A DNA stretch of 64,000 nt from Arboricoccus pini (GTDB taxonomy: Bacteria > Pseudomonadota > Alphaproteobacteria > Geminicoccales > Geminicoccaceae), in contig NZ_FYEH01000012.1 in assembly GCF_900187945.1 (NCBI RefSeq), forward strand, positions 1 through 64,000. Reading direction: 5' to 3'. The notes beneath the pieces are model-generated. The model did not search any database, was not told the DNA's origin, and saw only the letters and a list, made by a program, of their open reading frames with translations. This document shows positions 35,783-45,872 of this stretch, piece by piece (position 1 is the stretch's first letter; every line of letters begins with the position of its first letter). Made by a program: the position numbers and the translations under genes.

Positions 35783-37465
35783 TCACTCCGCCGCCAGGCT
35801 GCTTCGCGCCTGCGCCAAGGAGTCACTCATCTCACGCAATCCATGCGTCAAATGCGGTGCCACATAGTCGCCGCTGCCGATGGGCGCTTGCGCCAGCAGC
35901 ATGGCCACATGGCTGCCCGCGATGTAGCTTTGCGCCGCTGCCACCTCCTGCTCGGCCAGGGCGATGGCATCATTGCGCTGTGAACCTCGGGTTCCCTTGA
36001 TCGCTCGGACGGCCTGCTTGACCCTGGCGGTATTCAGCCCCCGGAAGAGATCCTCCACTTTGTCCCAATTGCCACCCAGCGCCTCCACGCTCCAACTCGG
36101 GTCTTCCGCCTGGAGAGCGCTTTGGACATCACTTTTCAACGTGTTGAGATCGCTTTCGGCTCGGCCCAGCGCCAGGTCCCACGTCCGCAACGTGGGAGGG
36201 ATGAAGATATCCTCCGGCGCCAGTGGTGTATTTCTTCCCAACCCCAGGTAAAGGGCAAGCCTGTCATCGCTGGCGAAGCTGGCACTTACGTTGGCGCAAA
36301 GCTTGCGGATCACCTCCAGCCTCTTGTCGCCCTGTTCGGCAGGCCAGTTGGCGCGTACCATTTGATCGATTTCCAGGTCATTGGCGGCGTCAAGGTGGGG
36401 CAGCTCGCGCTGGCGCGCCAGCTCCATCCCCTGGCTGAAGAGCTCTTGAACCACATCCTCGATGCTAGGCGCCTCGGTCTCGATGTCTTCGAGATCGAGG
36501 CGGCCATCGAGAATAGTTGAATCAGCCTTATCCGCCTTTTCAGCGCCCGCTGTCTTGGTGGCGGCATTGCTCTTCTTCGTATATTGGACGTCGCGAAGAT
36601 TTTCGGCCCTGCAAAGCGCCAGGGTGAGCTGCTGCATGAAGGTAATGAGCCTGTTTTCGCGCTCCGCCTCGGGCGTGGCGGCAAGGATCTGCACCAGCCA
36701 ACCGGCAAGCTTGGCCGCCAGATCGCCCACCGTCGTGCGACTCGGCAGGCCGATGATGCCCGAGATCCTTATGACGTGCTCGGCGACACGCGCGGCTTCC
36801 GATTGGACCTTCGCTCGCAAGGATTCACTGAGCTGCGCCTTGGCGGCCGCGATGCGTTTTTCTTCTTCGTCCTGGTCGGTGTCGCCATCGTCGCCGTTCG
36901 CATCCGGGCCCTCGGCCGCTTCCGCCGAAGTGCTCACTTCGTCGACATCGTCGTCGGCGACGCTGGTCTCTTCGGCGAATTCGCTCATGACCTTGTCGAA
37001 ATCATCGACCTCCGCCGACGGGTCGTCATCTTCGAGTACATTATAATTGTCGGTGTCGGCATCCGTCAGCGGCAAGGTGTGCACCTTGGCAAAGGGCTTG
37101 ACCAGTTTGTTGCCGGTCTTGAAGAACCCGACCGCCGCCTTTTGCACGAGACCCGGCATCGACTTGGCTGCCCTGACCGTCAACGTGCTGCCATCGAGCT
37201 TTGCCAGCCCATGCAGGAGGACAGGGAACTTGAGCTCCTTGCCCTTCGCATCGATGTAACCGGGATTACCACCCGCCCATTCAAAGGCGCGCCCCGCGTC
37301 CGAGCGTGCCGATGCCATTGCCTTGCGCGTCGCCACAAACACATATTTGTTGAGCTTACGGTCGTGCGCGATGGCGATGGCGCAGGGCGACTTGCCCTCA
37401 CCGCGCGTTGCCAGAAGCGTCATCAAGGATTTCTTGGCGATCTCCTTGGTCAATTTGAAAGCCAT
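35783..37465 (-). CDS. Unknown 560-residue cytosolic protein in T6SS operon
   Basis: I do not recognise this protein. There is no signal peptide and no membrane helix, so it should be cytosolic. Residues 1-130 form a compact alpha/beta-looking unit (MAFKLTKEIAKKSLMTLLAT, FPVLLHGLAKLDGSTLTVRA). Residues about 135-205 are a strongly acidic low-complexity linker rich in Asp and Glu. Residues 210-560 are largely helical. Its start overlaps the pppA end by 16 bases and its stop is five bases before the haem/HAMP gene, so it is firmly operonic. A scaffold linking phosphatase, sensor and kinase is one possibility, purely by position. Confidence 0.7.
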   Translation of the reverse strand: MAFKLTKEIAKKSLMTLLATRGEGKSPCAIAIAHDRKLNKYVFVATRKAMASARSDAGRAFEWAGGNPGYIDAKGKELKFPVLLHGLAKLDGSTLTVRAAKSMPGLVQKAAVGFFKTGNKLVKPFAKVHTLPLTDADTDNYNVLEDDDPSAEVDDFDKVMSEFAEETSVADDDVDEVSTSAEAAEGPDANGDDGDTDQDEEEKRIAAAKAQLSESLRAKVQSEAARVAEHVIRISGIIGLPSRTTVGDLAAKLAGWLVQILAATPEAERENRLITFMQQLTLALCRAENLRDVQYTKKSNAATKTAGAEKADKADSTILDGRLDLEDIETEAPSIEDVVQELFSQGMELARQRELPHLDAANDLEIDQMVRANWPAEQGDKRLEVIRKLCANVSASFASDDRLALYLGLGRNTPLAPEDIFIPPTLRTWDLALGRAESDLNTLKSDVQSALQAEDPSWSVEALGGNWDKVEDLFRGLNTARVKQAVRAIKGTRGSQRNDAIALAEQEVAAAQSYIAGSHVAMLLAQAPIGSGDYVAPHLTHGLREMSDSLAQARSSLAAE

Positions 37466-38652
37466 GGATGCACCTCTTCGTATAGGCGTTTGCTCAGCCG
37501 CGCGAGCGGCAGCGGATAATCGGGTCTGGGTAGATGGGCAGCCAGCATGGCGGGATCGCCGATGTCGGTGACGGCAATCGTGACGACGCCCAGACCGGCC
37601 AGAAGCAACAGAGCGGATACAAGGGCTAGCGCCCGATACCGACGCCCGACAAAACCGACGGCGGCGGCGAGCACGAAGGCCAGTTCAGCCCAGAGCAGCA
37701 GGGCCTGCCGGGTATCGGCTAACGCCAGGTTGCTGCCCGGGCTCATCTGCATGATGGAGGCGCTCTGTCCGCTCGTGAAGATAGCCGCCAGTAATGCCAT
37801 CATGCACAAGCGTCTGCCCCAAGCATGTACGCGCCTACCGCGTTCTGCATCTACACGCGCCGGCACGCGGCAGGGTGCGCTCAGCTTTGCCAAGGTTTTC
37901 GGCACCGCCGCACGCTGTGGCTCGACCTTGAGCGCCACCCGCACGACGACAGCGGTGACATTGTCGGGCCCTCCTTGATCCAGGGCGTCACCAATGAGCA
38001 GACCCACCGCCATCCTTGGGTCGGGGTCAGCCAGATGCTCAATCAGCGACGCTTCAGCGACGGTCTTGCTCAGCCCGTCGGTACAAAGGAGGAAGACATC
38101 GCCCGGCTGGATCATCCCCGTCAGTCGGTCGAGGTCAACGTCTAGCGCCACGCCCACGGCGCGGCTGACAATGTGATCGAGGCCGACAATACCCGCATCG
38201 TCCCGCTTGAGGAGCCCTGCCGCGATGGCCTCTTGCACCGGCGTGTGGTCGCTTGTGATCTGCGTCAGGAAATCGCCGCGGAGCCGATAGAGCCGGCTGT
38301 CGCCTGCCCATAGACAGACGAATTCTTCCCCCTCGCGAATCAACGCGACCACGGTGGCGGCGGACTGACCGCCACCTTGCTCGTAAAGCTCGTTGTTGAT
38401 CCCGCGCAGTCGAGCTTCGGCACGCGCAGCCAAGCCCGGACCTATCGCCAGCCTACCCAGTTCCTCGACGATCGCCCGACTGGCGCTTCCGCCACCGCTA
38501 AGGCCGCCGATTCCGTCGGCAACCACCCAAAGGCCGATATCGGACCGACAGAGATAGGCGTCCTCGTTGGCCTGACGGACCCGGCCACGATGCGTATCAC
38601 CAGCAGCCCTTATTGATTTGCCAACGCTGTCGGGAAACTCCTTAAGTGTCAT
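37450..38652 (-). CDS. pppA: PP2C-family Ser/Thr phosphatase of the T6SS
   Basis: Metal-dependent phosphatase that would reverse the kinase, as PppA does in Pseudomonas. It has 400 residues from the ATG at 38652, which overlaps the tagF stop (ATGA). Motifs: HRGRVRQANEDAYL, VVADGIGGLSGG, LWAGDSRLYRL, LLCTDGLSKTV and GGPDNVTAVVVRV, giving the Asp residues that hold the metal pair. Unlike the short PppA it has a C-terminal extension (about 270-400) with two to three hydrophobic segments, so it is probably membrane-tethered. It overlaps the next gene by 16 bases. The fused TagF-PppA of Agrobacterium is here two overlapping genes. Confidence 0.88.
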   Translation of the reverse strand: MTLKEFPDSVGKSIRAAGDTHRGRVRQANEDAYLCRSDIGLWVVADGIGGLSGGGSASRAIVEELGRLAIGPGLAARAEARLRGINNELYEQGGGQSAATVVALIREGEEFVCLWAGDSRLYRLRGDFLTQITSDHTPVQEAIAAGLLKRDDAGIVGLDHIVSRAVGVALDVDLDRLTGMIQPGDVFLLCTDGLSKTVAEASLIEHLADPDPRMAVGLLIGDALDQGGPDNVTAVVVRVALKVEPQRAAVPKTLAKLSAPCRVPARVDAERGRRVHAWGRRLCMMALLAAIFTSGQSASIMQMSPGSNLALADTRQALLLWAELAFVLAAAVGFVGRRYRALALVSALLLLAGLGVVTIAVTDIGDPAMLAAHLPRPDYPLPLARLSKRLYEEVHPWLSN

Positions 38653-39425
38653 GATAGCCTCGCGCGTGAGGCGCTTGAGGGGCGCTCGTCCAGCCAATCG
38701 ACGGCGTCATGAAATGCGCTCGCATGCCCGCGCCAGCCGTGCGGCTGCCAGCGGCCATCGACAAAGGCCGCAAAGCTGACTGGGACTACGAGACCATGGC
38801 AGAGGGCAAGCCCCGGCGCAAAACCAACGCTGCCCGTCGTCCACCAAAGGGCCGGCGGCGGCGCAGATCTACCCCCTTTGGCGGGAACGAGGGTCTGGAC
38901 GACGCGGTATGCCGCCGATGCCAAGGGTAGGGCATACCAAAGACCGGCCCGTTCGCCGGCCGTGTCCGGCCAGGCACGCTGGACGTAACGCCCAGGCGAA
39001 GAAATGGACGGCAGACGCCGATCGAGGTCCCTTAACGAGAATTCGCTGCCGAGGGCACGAAGAGCCAGCCGCTCGGCAGCAGCAAACCATGCGGCCGCCC
39101 CTTCCATCACGGCCAGTGGATCGAAGGAAGGAGCCAGCTCAAGCCCGAGCATCAAAGGAAAGCAGCGTCCCACAGCGTCGACGCTGGGCATCATCACGCC
39201 CACCAGACCATGCGGGCCACACGCTCCCGACGGCAAGATGAAGCGCCAGATCGGCGCGCCGAAGAATGCCTCGCGCCACGTCTCACCCAAAGCCTGCTGG
39301 CTGGCGGCCAGCGCTTCCTGCATCCAGGCGTCCCAGGGCTCGATCGTCGAGCGTTGCAGCCGCCCATGAACGAAATCGGCATGGATCGGCACCTTGCCGT
39401 AGAAGCCGCAGGCAGCACTCTCCAT
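38649..39425 (-). CDS. tagF: T6SS accessory protein TagF
   Basis: TagF acts as a post-translational repressor of T6SS assembly in Pseudomonas and Agrobacterium. It has 258 residues from the Met at 39425, preceded by AGGAG; the frame extends ten codons further to 39455 into tssM. The N-terminal MESAACGFYGKVPIHADFVH is the family signature, and WRFILPSGACGPHGLVGVMM and DAVGRCFPLMLGLEL are also conserved. It starts 11 bases after the tssM stop and overlaps pppA. Such proteins bind FHA proteins, consistent with tagH in the same operon. Confidence 0.88.
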   Translation of the reverse strand: MESAACGFYGKVPIHADFVHGRLQRSTIEPWDAWMQEALAASQQALGETWREAFFGAPIWRFILPSGACGPHGLVGVMMPSVDAVGRCFPLMLGLELAPSFDPLAVMEGAAAWFAAAERLALRALGSEFSLRDLDRRLPSISSPGRYVQRAWPDTAGERAGLWYALPLASAAYRVVQTLVPAKGGRSAPPPALWWTTGSVGFAPGLALCHGLVVPVSFAAFVDGRWQPHGWRGHASAFHDAVDWLDERPSSASRARLS

Positions 39426-39436
39426 CGACCCGTCTC

Positions 39437-42400
39437 CTAAAAGCCGGTGGGGCATTGAAAGGATGCCAGCATCTCACCATCGAATGGCGTCTGGGTGCTG
39501 TCCGCCTGAATCTGCACCGTCGCTTCCCGACCCTCCCCACGAAAGCGCGCCCGGACCAGACCGGGCACGCCGGTCCGCTGCCGTTGCGCACGATCAATGA
39601 GCCGGAAGAGCGCCCAGGGGCCCTCTTCCAGAATAGTCGACGCCGGGGCACCATCGTCGCTTGCCAGCGTCACGGAGGCCCGATCGGTACCGCCATCTAC
39701 AGGCCAGACCACGCGGCGCGTCGCTGGTGCGTCGGGTTGGAGATCGATCGTCTGACCGCCGATATTGACGCTCACCCCACGAGTGGCGGCGTTCATGGCG
39801 ACGATCCGCAATTGCAAGCCCAAGGCCGGCAGGCCGCCACCACGAGCGAACATCGTATCGCGAATGGCAGCGGCACGCTGGAGAGCCTTGAGCGCATCCT
39901 TGGGGCCGTCAAAACCGCCTTCCGAGGGATCTCGCCAACGCCAGGCGGATCCGCTCATGTCGACATAGGGAGCGAGCGTTTCCTTGACGAACGTGTCGAT
40001 GGCGCCGTCTCGGGCGAAGAGACGGCCGAAATCGCCGAGCGGCATATCGACGGCGGCATTGGCCGCAAAGGGATAGCGATTCTTGGTCGCGTCCATGCAG
40101 AACTGGCCGGCGCCGCGCCGCCAGAGCTCGGTCAACCGATGGCGCAGATCATCCTGGGATAGGCTGGCGCTGTCGTCGCTGACGCCGAACAGCCAGTCCT
40201 TGACGGGTGAGGGAAGATTGCCAGCAGTCGCCTTGATCTGTGCCATGGCGGCCGCGCGGCCGTCGGCCGGCCGGAGCGGGTTGCTCTTGAGATCGTTGAG
40301 CGAACGATAGAGCAAGCCCAGATCGTCGATGGCCCGGTCGATGGGCGGGGCCGCCCCGGTCTGGCTATTCGCCGGCACCTCGACTAGACCGTGCAACGCG
40401 CTGAAATGGGCCTGGCCGTATTGTTCCGCCATGGCGATCGGCGAATCGGCGACACTCAGGCGACCACGGAACAGATCGCTCAATTGATCTGGCGGGGTAC
40501 CGATTGCCGGCGACGCTGCCGGCAAGCTCGTCGTCGTGGCCCTGTCACCGCCCTTGTTCTGATTGCCGTCGGTGCCCGCGGCCGCCGCCGGGCTGGGGGA
40601 GGCCGGCGCAAACGTCGTCTCCTGAGCGGCCGAGGCGATCAGCAGGCGGATGGGCGAAGTTGGCGCCGAGAGCACGTTCAAGGTACGCAGGCTGTCGTCC
40701 AGGGACTTGATCGGCTTGATCGTCACATCGCCCAGCAGGCTATCCCACCGCAATCCGAATTCCTGCAGATAAAGCGCCGTCGCGTCGCGCTCGAGCCTGG
40801 CCGTCGCATCGGCGTCCGCGTCTGTCAATGTCGCGGCATCGCCATCGACAACCCATCGCTCTTTCAAGATGGCTGAGACAGTTCCGGCCAGCATCGGCGC
40901 GAATACCTGCCGGTAGCCCGCCTGCGTGTAGATTCCGGCAATGCCGTCGACAAAGGCCGCGCCCGAGCGGCGTTGCATCACTGAACCTGCCGAGGGGCCC
41001 GCGTGATCCGATGGTCGCCAGGGCGGCAGGACCAGGGCTTCCGGGCTGTTGACGATCATGGTGACGGCGCGCTCCGCCAAGGGCGTGCGATGCAGTATGT
41101 CCCGGACGCGGGCGATCAGATCGCCATCCAGGGATACGGTGCCGAACGGACCGCCAAGGAGGCTCTCCACATGGTGCCGAAGCGCTTCCCTCAAGGCCAC
41201 ATCAGCGTCGCCCGGATAAGCCGTCCCGATGTCGAGAGTGAGCCAGCGGAGGAGGAACTGCCTGTCGACCGGCCCCTGTCCACCCAGCATCAAATAGGCC
41301 TTGAGGCCGGGATAGAGGAAGGCAGGGTCACCCTGGCGCGCGCTGAGCTCGCTCTCGAGCCGCAGCACCAGTCGTGGAACGAGCAGGCTGGAGAGCGCGC
41401 GGGCATAGGTGGAGCGCGTCTGCGTCCCGAGCTTGCCGCGCTGATCCAGGGCCGCCAACGGAAGGAGACCGCCCTGCCCGCCGCGCACCTCCGCATCGAG
41501 GTCGCGCAGCTGGTTCAAGAGAAGCGTAATCTGACGCAGATCGGCGTCGGCGACACGCTCGGGATGCAGGGGTGCGGCTGCCTGCGCATAGGCGTCGGCA
41601 CGACTCGCGACGTCGTGGACGAGGGCGACGTTCTTGACATAAACGCCCAGCATCCAGCCCCCGAGCAGAAGGACGGCAGTCGCCATGAGAGCGAGCAGGC
41701 CGAAGCGCAGCCGGCGACGGCGTCGCAGTGCTTCAGGTGCTGCATCGGCCAGCCCTGCTTCCTTGAAGACGACTTGGCGCAAGAGATTGGTGAGAAAGTA
41801 GCTGCGCTTATTGTCTGCAAGCGCCGGCAAAGGTGGCGGGGAGATCGCGAACATACGCGCCATCGACGCCATGACCCGATCAAGCGGCGTGCCGCTCTGC
41901 GTACCGCTGGCGAAATAGACCCCGCGCAACAAGATCGCCTCGTCGAAGGAATTGGGCTCGAAGACCTCGTCGATGAATTGCTGCAGGAGATCCTTTAGGC
42001 TCGCCATCTGCTGCGGAAAGCCGAAGATCAAGGCACGGCGCTGGGGGTCGGCTTCGTGCTGCATGCGATCGAGCAGCCTCGTGTCGAGCCGTCCGATCAG
42101 ATTATCAAATAGATGCGGATATTCGGCCGCATAGCCTTCAGGCGGCTCCGGGTCCCGCAGCTGCAGCGTCGAGCCCCAGACAGCCTCGCGCCCTTCCTTG
42201 CCCAAATCGTCGAAATACTCGGAAAACCCGGCAACGAGATCTGCCTTGGTGAACATGACATAGACGGGCAGCCGCAATTCGAGCTCACGGTAGAGCTCAT
42301 CGATCCGCTGGCGAATGCTCGCCGCGTGCGCCTGGCGCACCTCGTCGCCCGCACCGATCAGATCACTGATGCCGATGGCAACCAGGATGCCGTTCAGTGG

Positions 42401-43090
42401 CTGATGGCGGCGATAGTGCTTAAGGAGCTTGAGGAAGCCCAGCCACGCGACGCCATCCTGTTCCCGATTGCTTTCCCGGGTCGTATAGCGACCAGCCGTG
42501 TCGATGATGACCGCATCGTCGGTAAACCACCAGTCGCAATGGCGTGTCCCACCGACGCCACCCAATGCCTTGCGACCGAATCTGTCGGCCAACGGGAACG
42601 TCAGGCCGGAATTGACGATGGCGGTGGTCTTGCCCGCGCCGGGCGGCCCGATGACAACGTACCAAGGCAACTGATAGAGCCAGCGCCGCCGGCCACCGGC
42701 GATAAAGCGCCGCTTCTTAAGAATGGCCAGAGCATCCTTGAAGCGCCGATTGAGCAGCTCGACTTCCTCCTTGCCCGGCGCCTCGTCGTACTTGACAGAC
42801 GAAATGCCGGTGGCGACGCGCGCACTGCCCTGGCCGAGCACGCCGGTTAGAGCCTGAGTCATCTTCGCGTTGACCCCGCTCTCCAGCATTTGCCGCCCCT
42901 GCAGCAACAGCATGTAGCCGCTCGGTACAAGAACCGCGATGAAGGCTCTGCTCTCAAGGCTCTGGAGAGGCGTGATGCCGTTGATCGAGACCAATTGGCC
43001 CAGGCCCAGAATCAGCAAGACGACGACCAGGAGAGCCCCGGTTACGAAAATAAGCCGGAGGCGCGACATGGATTTCAGCGTGGAGAGCAT
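39437..43090 (-). CDS. tssM: T6SS membrane complex protein TssM (IcmF)
   Basis: Inner-membrane trans-envelope subunit, 1217 residues, usual length. Two N-terminal helices (about 11-32 and 49-65), then the cytosolic P-loop domain with Walker A GPPGAGKTTAI (148-158), keeping the NTPase site that some TssM proteins lose. A third helix lies near residue 460 (LRFGLLALMATAVLLLGGWM), followed by a large periplasmic region. It lies eight bases after tssL and before tagF. TssJ, its usual outer-membrane lipoprotein partner, is absent from the window, as in other alphaproteobacterial loci. Confidence 0.95.
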   Translation of the reverse strand: MLSTLKSMSRLRLIFVTGALLVVVLLILGLGQLVSINGITPLQSLESRAFIAVLVPSGYMLLLQGRQMLESGVNAKMTQALTGVLGQGSARVATGISSVKYDEAPGKEEVELLNRRFKDALAILKKRRFIAGGRRRWLYQLPWYVVIGPPGAGKTTAIVNSGLTFPLADRFGRKALGGVGGTRHCDWWFTDDAVIIDTAGRYTTRESNREQDGVAWLGFLKLLKHYRRHQPLNGILVAIGISDLIGAGDEVRQAHAASIRQRIDELYRELELRLPVYVMFTKADLVAGFSEYFDDLGKEGREAVWGSTLQLRDPEPPEGYAAEYPHLFDNLIGRLDTRLLDRMQHEADPQRRALIFGFPQQMASLKDLLQQFIDEVFEPNSFDEAILLRGVYFASGTQSGTPLDRVMASMARMFAISPPPLPALADNKRSYFLTNLLRQVVFKEAGLADAAPEALRRRRRLRFGLLALMATAVLLLGGWMLGVYVKNVALVHDVASRADAYAQAAAPLHPERVADADLRQITLLLNQLRDLDAEVRGGQGGLLPLAALDQRGKLGTQTRSTYARALSSLLVPRLVLRLESELSARQGDPAFLYPGLKAYLMLGGQGPVDRQFLLRWLTLDIGTAYPGDADVALREALRHHVESLLGGPFGTVSLDGDLIARVRDILHRTPLAERAVTMIVNSPEALVLPPWRPSDHAGPSAGSVMQRRSGAAFVDGIAGIYTQAGYRQVFAPMLAGTVSAILKERWVVDGDAATLTDADADATARLERDATALYLQEFGLRWDSLLGDVTIKPIKSLDDSLRTLNVLSAPTSPIRLLIASAAQETTFAPASPSPAAAAGTDGNQNKGGDRATTTSLPAASPAIGTPPDQLSDLFRGRLSVADSPIAMAEQYGQAHFSALHGLVEVPANSQTGAAPPIDRAIDDLGLLYRSLNDLKSNPLRPADGRAAAMAQIKATAGNLPSPVKDWLFGVSDDSASLSQDDLRHRLTELWRRGAGQFCMDATKNRYPFAANAAVDMPLGDFGRLFARDGAIDTFVKETLAPYVDMSGSAWRWRDPSEGGFDGPKDALKALQRAAAIRDTMFARGGGLPALGLQLRIVAMNAATRGVSVNIGGQTIDLQPDAPATRRVVWPVDGGTDRASVTLASDDGAPASTILEEGPWALFRLIDRAQRQRTGVPGLVRARFRGEGREATVQIQADSTQTPFDGEMLASFQCPTGF

Positions 43091-43098
43091 GATGCGCC

Positions 43099-44397
43099 TC
43101 AGTTTGGCTTGGTCAGGATAAGTTCGATCCGGCGGTTCAGCGCGCGCTGAGCTGTCGTATCGTTGGGCGCTATCGGCTCGGATGCTCCCTTACCCTCGAT
43201 GGTTACGCGCGCCCGATCGCGCATCGGTTCGGTGATGATGGCCGCCACGGATTTCGCCCGGGCGAGCGAAAGCTGGTAGTTCGACGGGAACGCGGGCGTG
43301 CGGATATTCACATTGTCCGTATGCCCTGTGACCAGCACATCGCCCGGCTGGTCGTTCAGCGCCTTGCCGATCCGATCGAGCAGCGACCGGTAGGAATCGA
43401 TCACCGCATCCTCGCCAGAGGCGAACATGCCGGCTCCTCTGATCAAGACTTTGATGGACTGTGCATCTTCCTGAACCGTGACCAGCCCGGCCTTGATCTC
43501 CGGCTCGAGGAAGTGGCGCAGGCGTTCCGATTGCGGCACCACGACCGGCTTCGGCGGAGTGGCCGAACGTGCCAGGCTGACGGTACCGGTGGGCGGCAGG
43601 GTGGCCAGCCGGTCGAAAAGATTGTCCGACATGCCGTTCAGCAAGAGGGCCAAAAGCGTGTAGAGGCCGAGGAGAACACCCAATGCCGCCGTCCCCGCTA
43701 CCCAGAGCGGTACGATCGTTACGAGACGTTCGGCCGGCCGGATCGCACCTCGCCAGTCGGGCGAGAGGTCGCGCTCGACATCGCCTCTGGCCGCACGGAT
43801 CAGACGGTAGACGTCCTCGCGCAGCAAGGTCAGCTCGGCCGCCCCGCGCGGAGCAATGCGATATTTGCCTTCGAAGCCCAGGCTCATGCAATAATAGAGC
43901 AGCTCCAGAAGGTCGACATTGACGCCCGGATCCTTCTTCAGCTGCGTCAGTAGGTCGAAGAATCTGTCGCCGCCCCAGGTCTCGCTGAAGAGCGAGCTCA
44001 CCATGCTGCGGCTGGTCCAAAGACTGCGACTGCCCCATGGGCTGTTGAGAACTAGGTCGTCGATCGTGGCACAGAGGGCATATTTGGCAGCCCGCACCGC
44101 GCGCGGAGCCAGCCCCAGGGGCACGATACGGCGCTCGAACGCGTCGATCTCGCGCAAGACGCGCAATCGCAACCCCTCGATATCGGGATGGCTGACGCTG
44201 GCGCGGATGCGAACGCAGAGATCGAGGAGGGGAACGGCCGCGACCACTAGAGGCATATGGCGTTCGATCGACCAGTGATCGAAGATATTGGGGACCGCCC
44301 CCGGCACAGCGGTGGGCTCCGGGCCCGGCGTCAGCCGACCGCCGGGATTGGGCCGTGCTAGGAAACTGGTCGCGACGATCGTCTCGTCATCCGACAT
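43099..44397 (-). CDS. tssL: T6SS membrane complex protein TssL with OmpA domain
   Basis: Inner-membrane TssL (DotU) subunit of 432 residues. The cytosolic DotU domain (about 45-220) includes AKYALCATIDDLVLNSPWG and DLLELLYYCMSLGFEGKYRI. One membrane helix follows (VAGTAALGVLLGLYTLLALL). The periplasmic C-terminus is an OmpA-type peptidoglycan-binding domain (VLVTGHTDNV, SLARAKSVA, NRRIELILT), an extended TssL that anchors the complex to the wall. This may compensate for the missing TssJ-TagL. The start overlaps the tagH stop by 11 bases. Confidence 0.95.
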   Translation of the reverse strand: MSDDETIVATSFLARPNPGGRLTPGPEPTAVPGAVPNIFDHWSIERHMPLVVAAVPLLDLCVRIRASVSHPDIEGLRLRVLREIDAFERRIVPLGLAPRAVRAAKYALCATIDDLVLNSPWGSRSLWTSRSMVSSLFSETWGGDRFFDLLTQLKKDPGVNVDLLELLYYCMSLGFEGKYRIAPRGAAELTLLREDVYRLIRAARGDVERDLSPDWRGAIRPAERLVTIVPLWVAGTAALGVLLGLYTLLALLLNGMSDNLFDRLATLPPTGTVSLARSATPPKPVVVPQSERLRHFLEPEIKAGLVTVQEDAQSIKVLIRGAGMFASGEDAVIDSYRSLLDRIGKALNDQPGDVLVTGHTDNVNIRTPAFPSNYQLSLARAKSVAAIITEPMRDRARVTIEGKGASEPIAPNDTTAQRALNRRIELILTKPN

Positions 44398-45820
44398 CGC
44401 CGATGCCTCCCTGCCTGACCTGCCGCGAGAGCCTCATGCCGGCGGGACCGGCATGATCCTGTCCCTCTCCCCCGCCATCGCGGTAGCTCTGGGCGATCTC
44501 CCGGCCGAAGATCCGCGCGGAATCGTTGTCCAGGCCCGCGGTCACATCGGTAAAGGCAGCCCTGTAGGCGGCCCAGCGCTGCGCGTCGCGCGCGCCCGGG
44601 CGCAGGCGGCTCAGGGGTGAACGACCGGTCAGACTCGCCTCGATCAGTGCGGGGGAAAGTCGATGACAGACGGTCTCAAGGGCGGCGCGAAGGGCGGCCA
44701 CCAGGGCCAACTGATGCGCCTCGATATCCTTAAACGCGAACTCGACAGCCTCGTCGGCGGCAAGAAAGCCGGGCAGGCTGCGGACCAGCAGGACACGCAG
44801 CGCGTCCTGCGGGTCCATGACGAACTTCAACGGATTATTGTTGCTCTGGCCCAGCATCGTCCGATCGACGCCGAACCCGTCTTTGGTAAGATCGCGCACG
44901 TTCAGCAAGGCGTGCAGGTTGGCGATGGAAAAGCGCAATGCGCGACCGGCTCGACCCATCATCAGCGTCAGGTCGCCCGCAGCTAGATCCTCACTGACGA
45001 GCCCGACCCCTTCGAGGAAAGCGGCGATGGCCGCCTGCTCGGGCGTACGGCCGCCAGCGGCAAGCGAAGCCGATGCCGGCCCCTCCCCCTCCGGCCCTTG
45101 TAATGGCTGTCGTGCGTCGGGCTCAGAAAGATCGTCTTCCTCGGCAGGCGCCTCCGGCTCGCTCTGCGGCGTGCCGAGCTCGGCCAGCAGATCCCAGTCG
45201 TCGGGAATGCTCTCTGGCCTGACCCCCGGCCGCACGAAGGCGGCATGTCGCACCTCCACGTGATCGGCGAAACTGGGCCTCGCACCATACGCGCCGAAGG
45301 GCTCGTCGCCAGCATCCTCCCCACGATCGAGGAAGGAGGCCATGCCGCGCTCGCCTTGCCGGCTTGGCGACGCCGCCCAGCGGGAGGGGTCCCCCGAGCG
45401 ACCGTCGATGGCGCCGAGGAAGCTTTCCTCAGCGGGTAAACCCGGGCGAACGTCGGCTACCCGATCCTGATCGTTCCCGAAGTGCGAGGGCGCATCGAGC
45501 GAGAGCACGGTAAGCGTGAAGCTCGATAGCTGAAGGCGATCGTCTACCCTCAGAACCACGGAATGGTCTTCTGCGAGAGCAATCATCCGACCGTTCAGAT
45601 AGGTGCCGTTACGGCTGTGATCGACCAGGGTGTAGCCCCGCTCGCCGCGCTCGATCGTGCAATGATGTTTGGATATATTGCGCTTGGTATCTAGCAGAAC
45701 GAGACCATTGTCAGGCGCTCGACCGATCGCGAGCCGCTCCTCGATCGTAATGCGGCCTTCTTCGTCCACGCCGGATGGACGGTCCGCCTCGGCGCCCTCA
45801 TAGCGCAGGATGAGAGTCAT
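44387..45820 (-). CDS. tagH: T6SS FHA-domain protein TagH (Fha)
   Basis: Phosphothreonine-reading scaffold of 477 residues, the usual target of the T6SS kinase. The start is the Met at 45820 (MTLILRYEGAEA); the open frame begins at 46012, inside tssK. The FHA domain (about 15-115) shows AIGRAPDNGLVLLD, ISKHHCTI and DHSRNGTYLNG. A low-complexity linker follows, then the conserved T6SS C-terminal domain with TLMMGRAGRALRFSIANLHA and NNNPLKFVMDPQDALRVLLV. It overlaps tssL and is 52 bases after tssK. Confidence 0.92.
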   Translation of the reverse strand: MTLILRYEGAEADRPSGVDEEGRITIEERLAIGRAPDNGLVLLDTKRNISKHHCTIERGERGYTLVDHSRNGTYLNGRMIALAEDHSVVLRVDDRLQLSSFTLTVLSLDAPSHFGNDQDRVADVRPGLPAEESFLGAIDGRSGDPSRWAASPSRQGERGMASFLDRGEDAGDEPFGAYGARPSFADHVEVRHAAFVRPGVRPESIPDDWDLLAELGTPQSEPEAPAEEDDLSEPDARQPLQGPEGEGPASASLAAGGRTPEQAAIAAFLEGVGLVSEDLAAGDLTLMMGRAGRALRFSIANLHALLNVRDLTKDGFGVDRTMLGQSNNNPLKFVMDPQDALRVLLVRSLPGFLAADEAVEFAFKDIEAHQLALVAALRAALETVCHRLSPALIEASLTGRSPLSRLRPGARDAQRWAAYRAAFTDVTAGLDNDSARIFGREIAQSYRDGGGEGQDHAGPAGMRLSRQVRQGGIGDVG

Positions 45821-45872
45821 GGTCGGCCTCCCGACAGGGAATGGACATGAGACCGCGCCGCCATTGCAGCCT

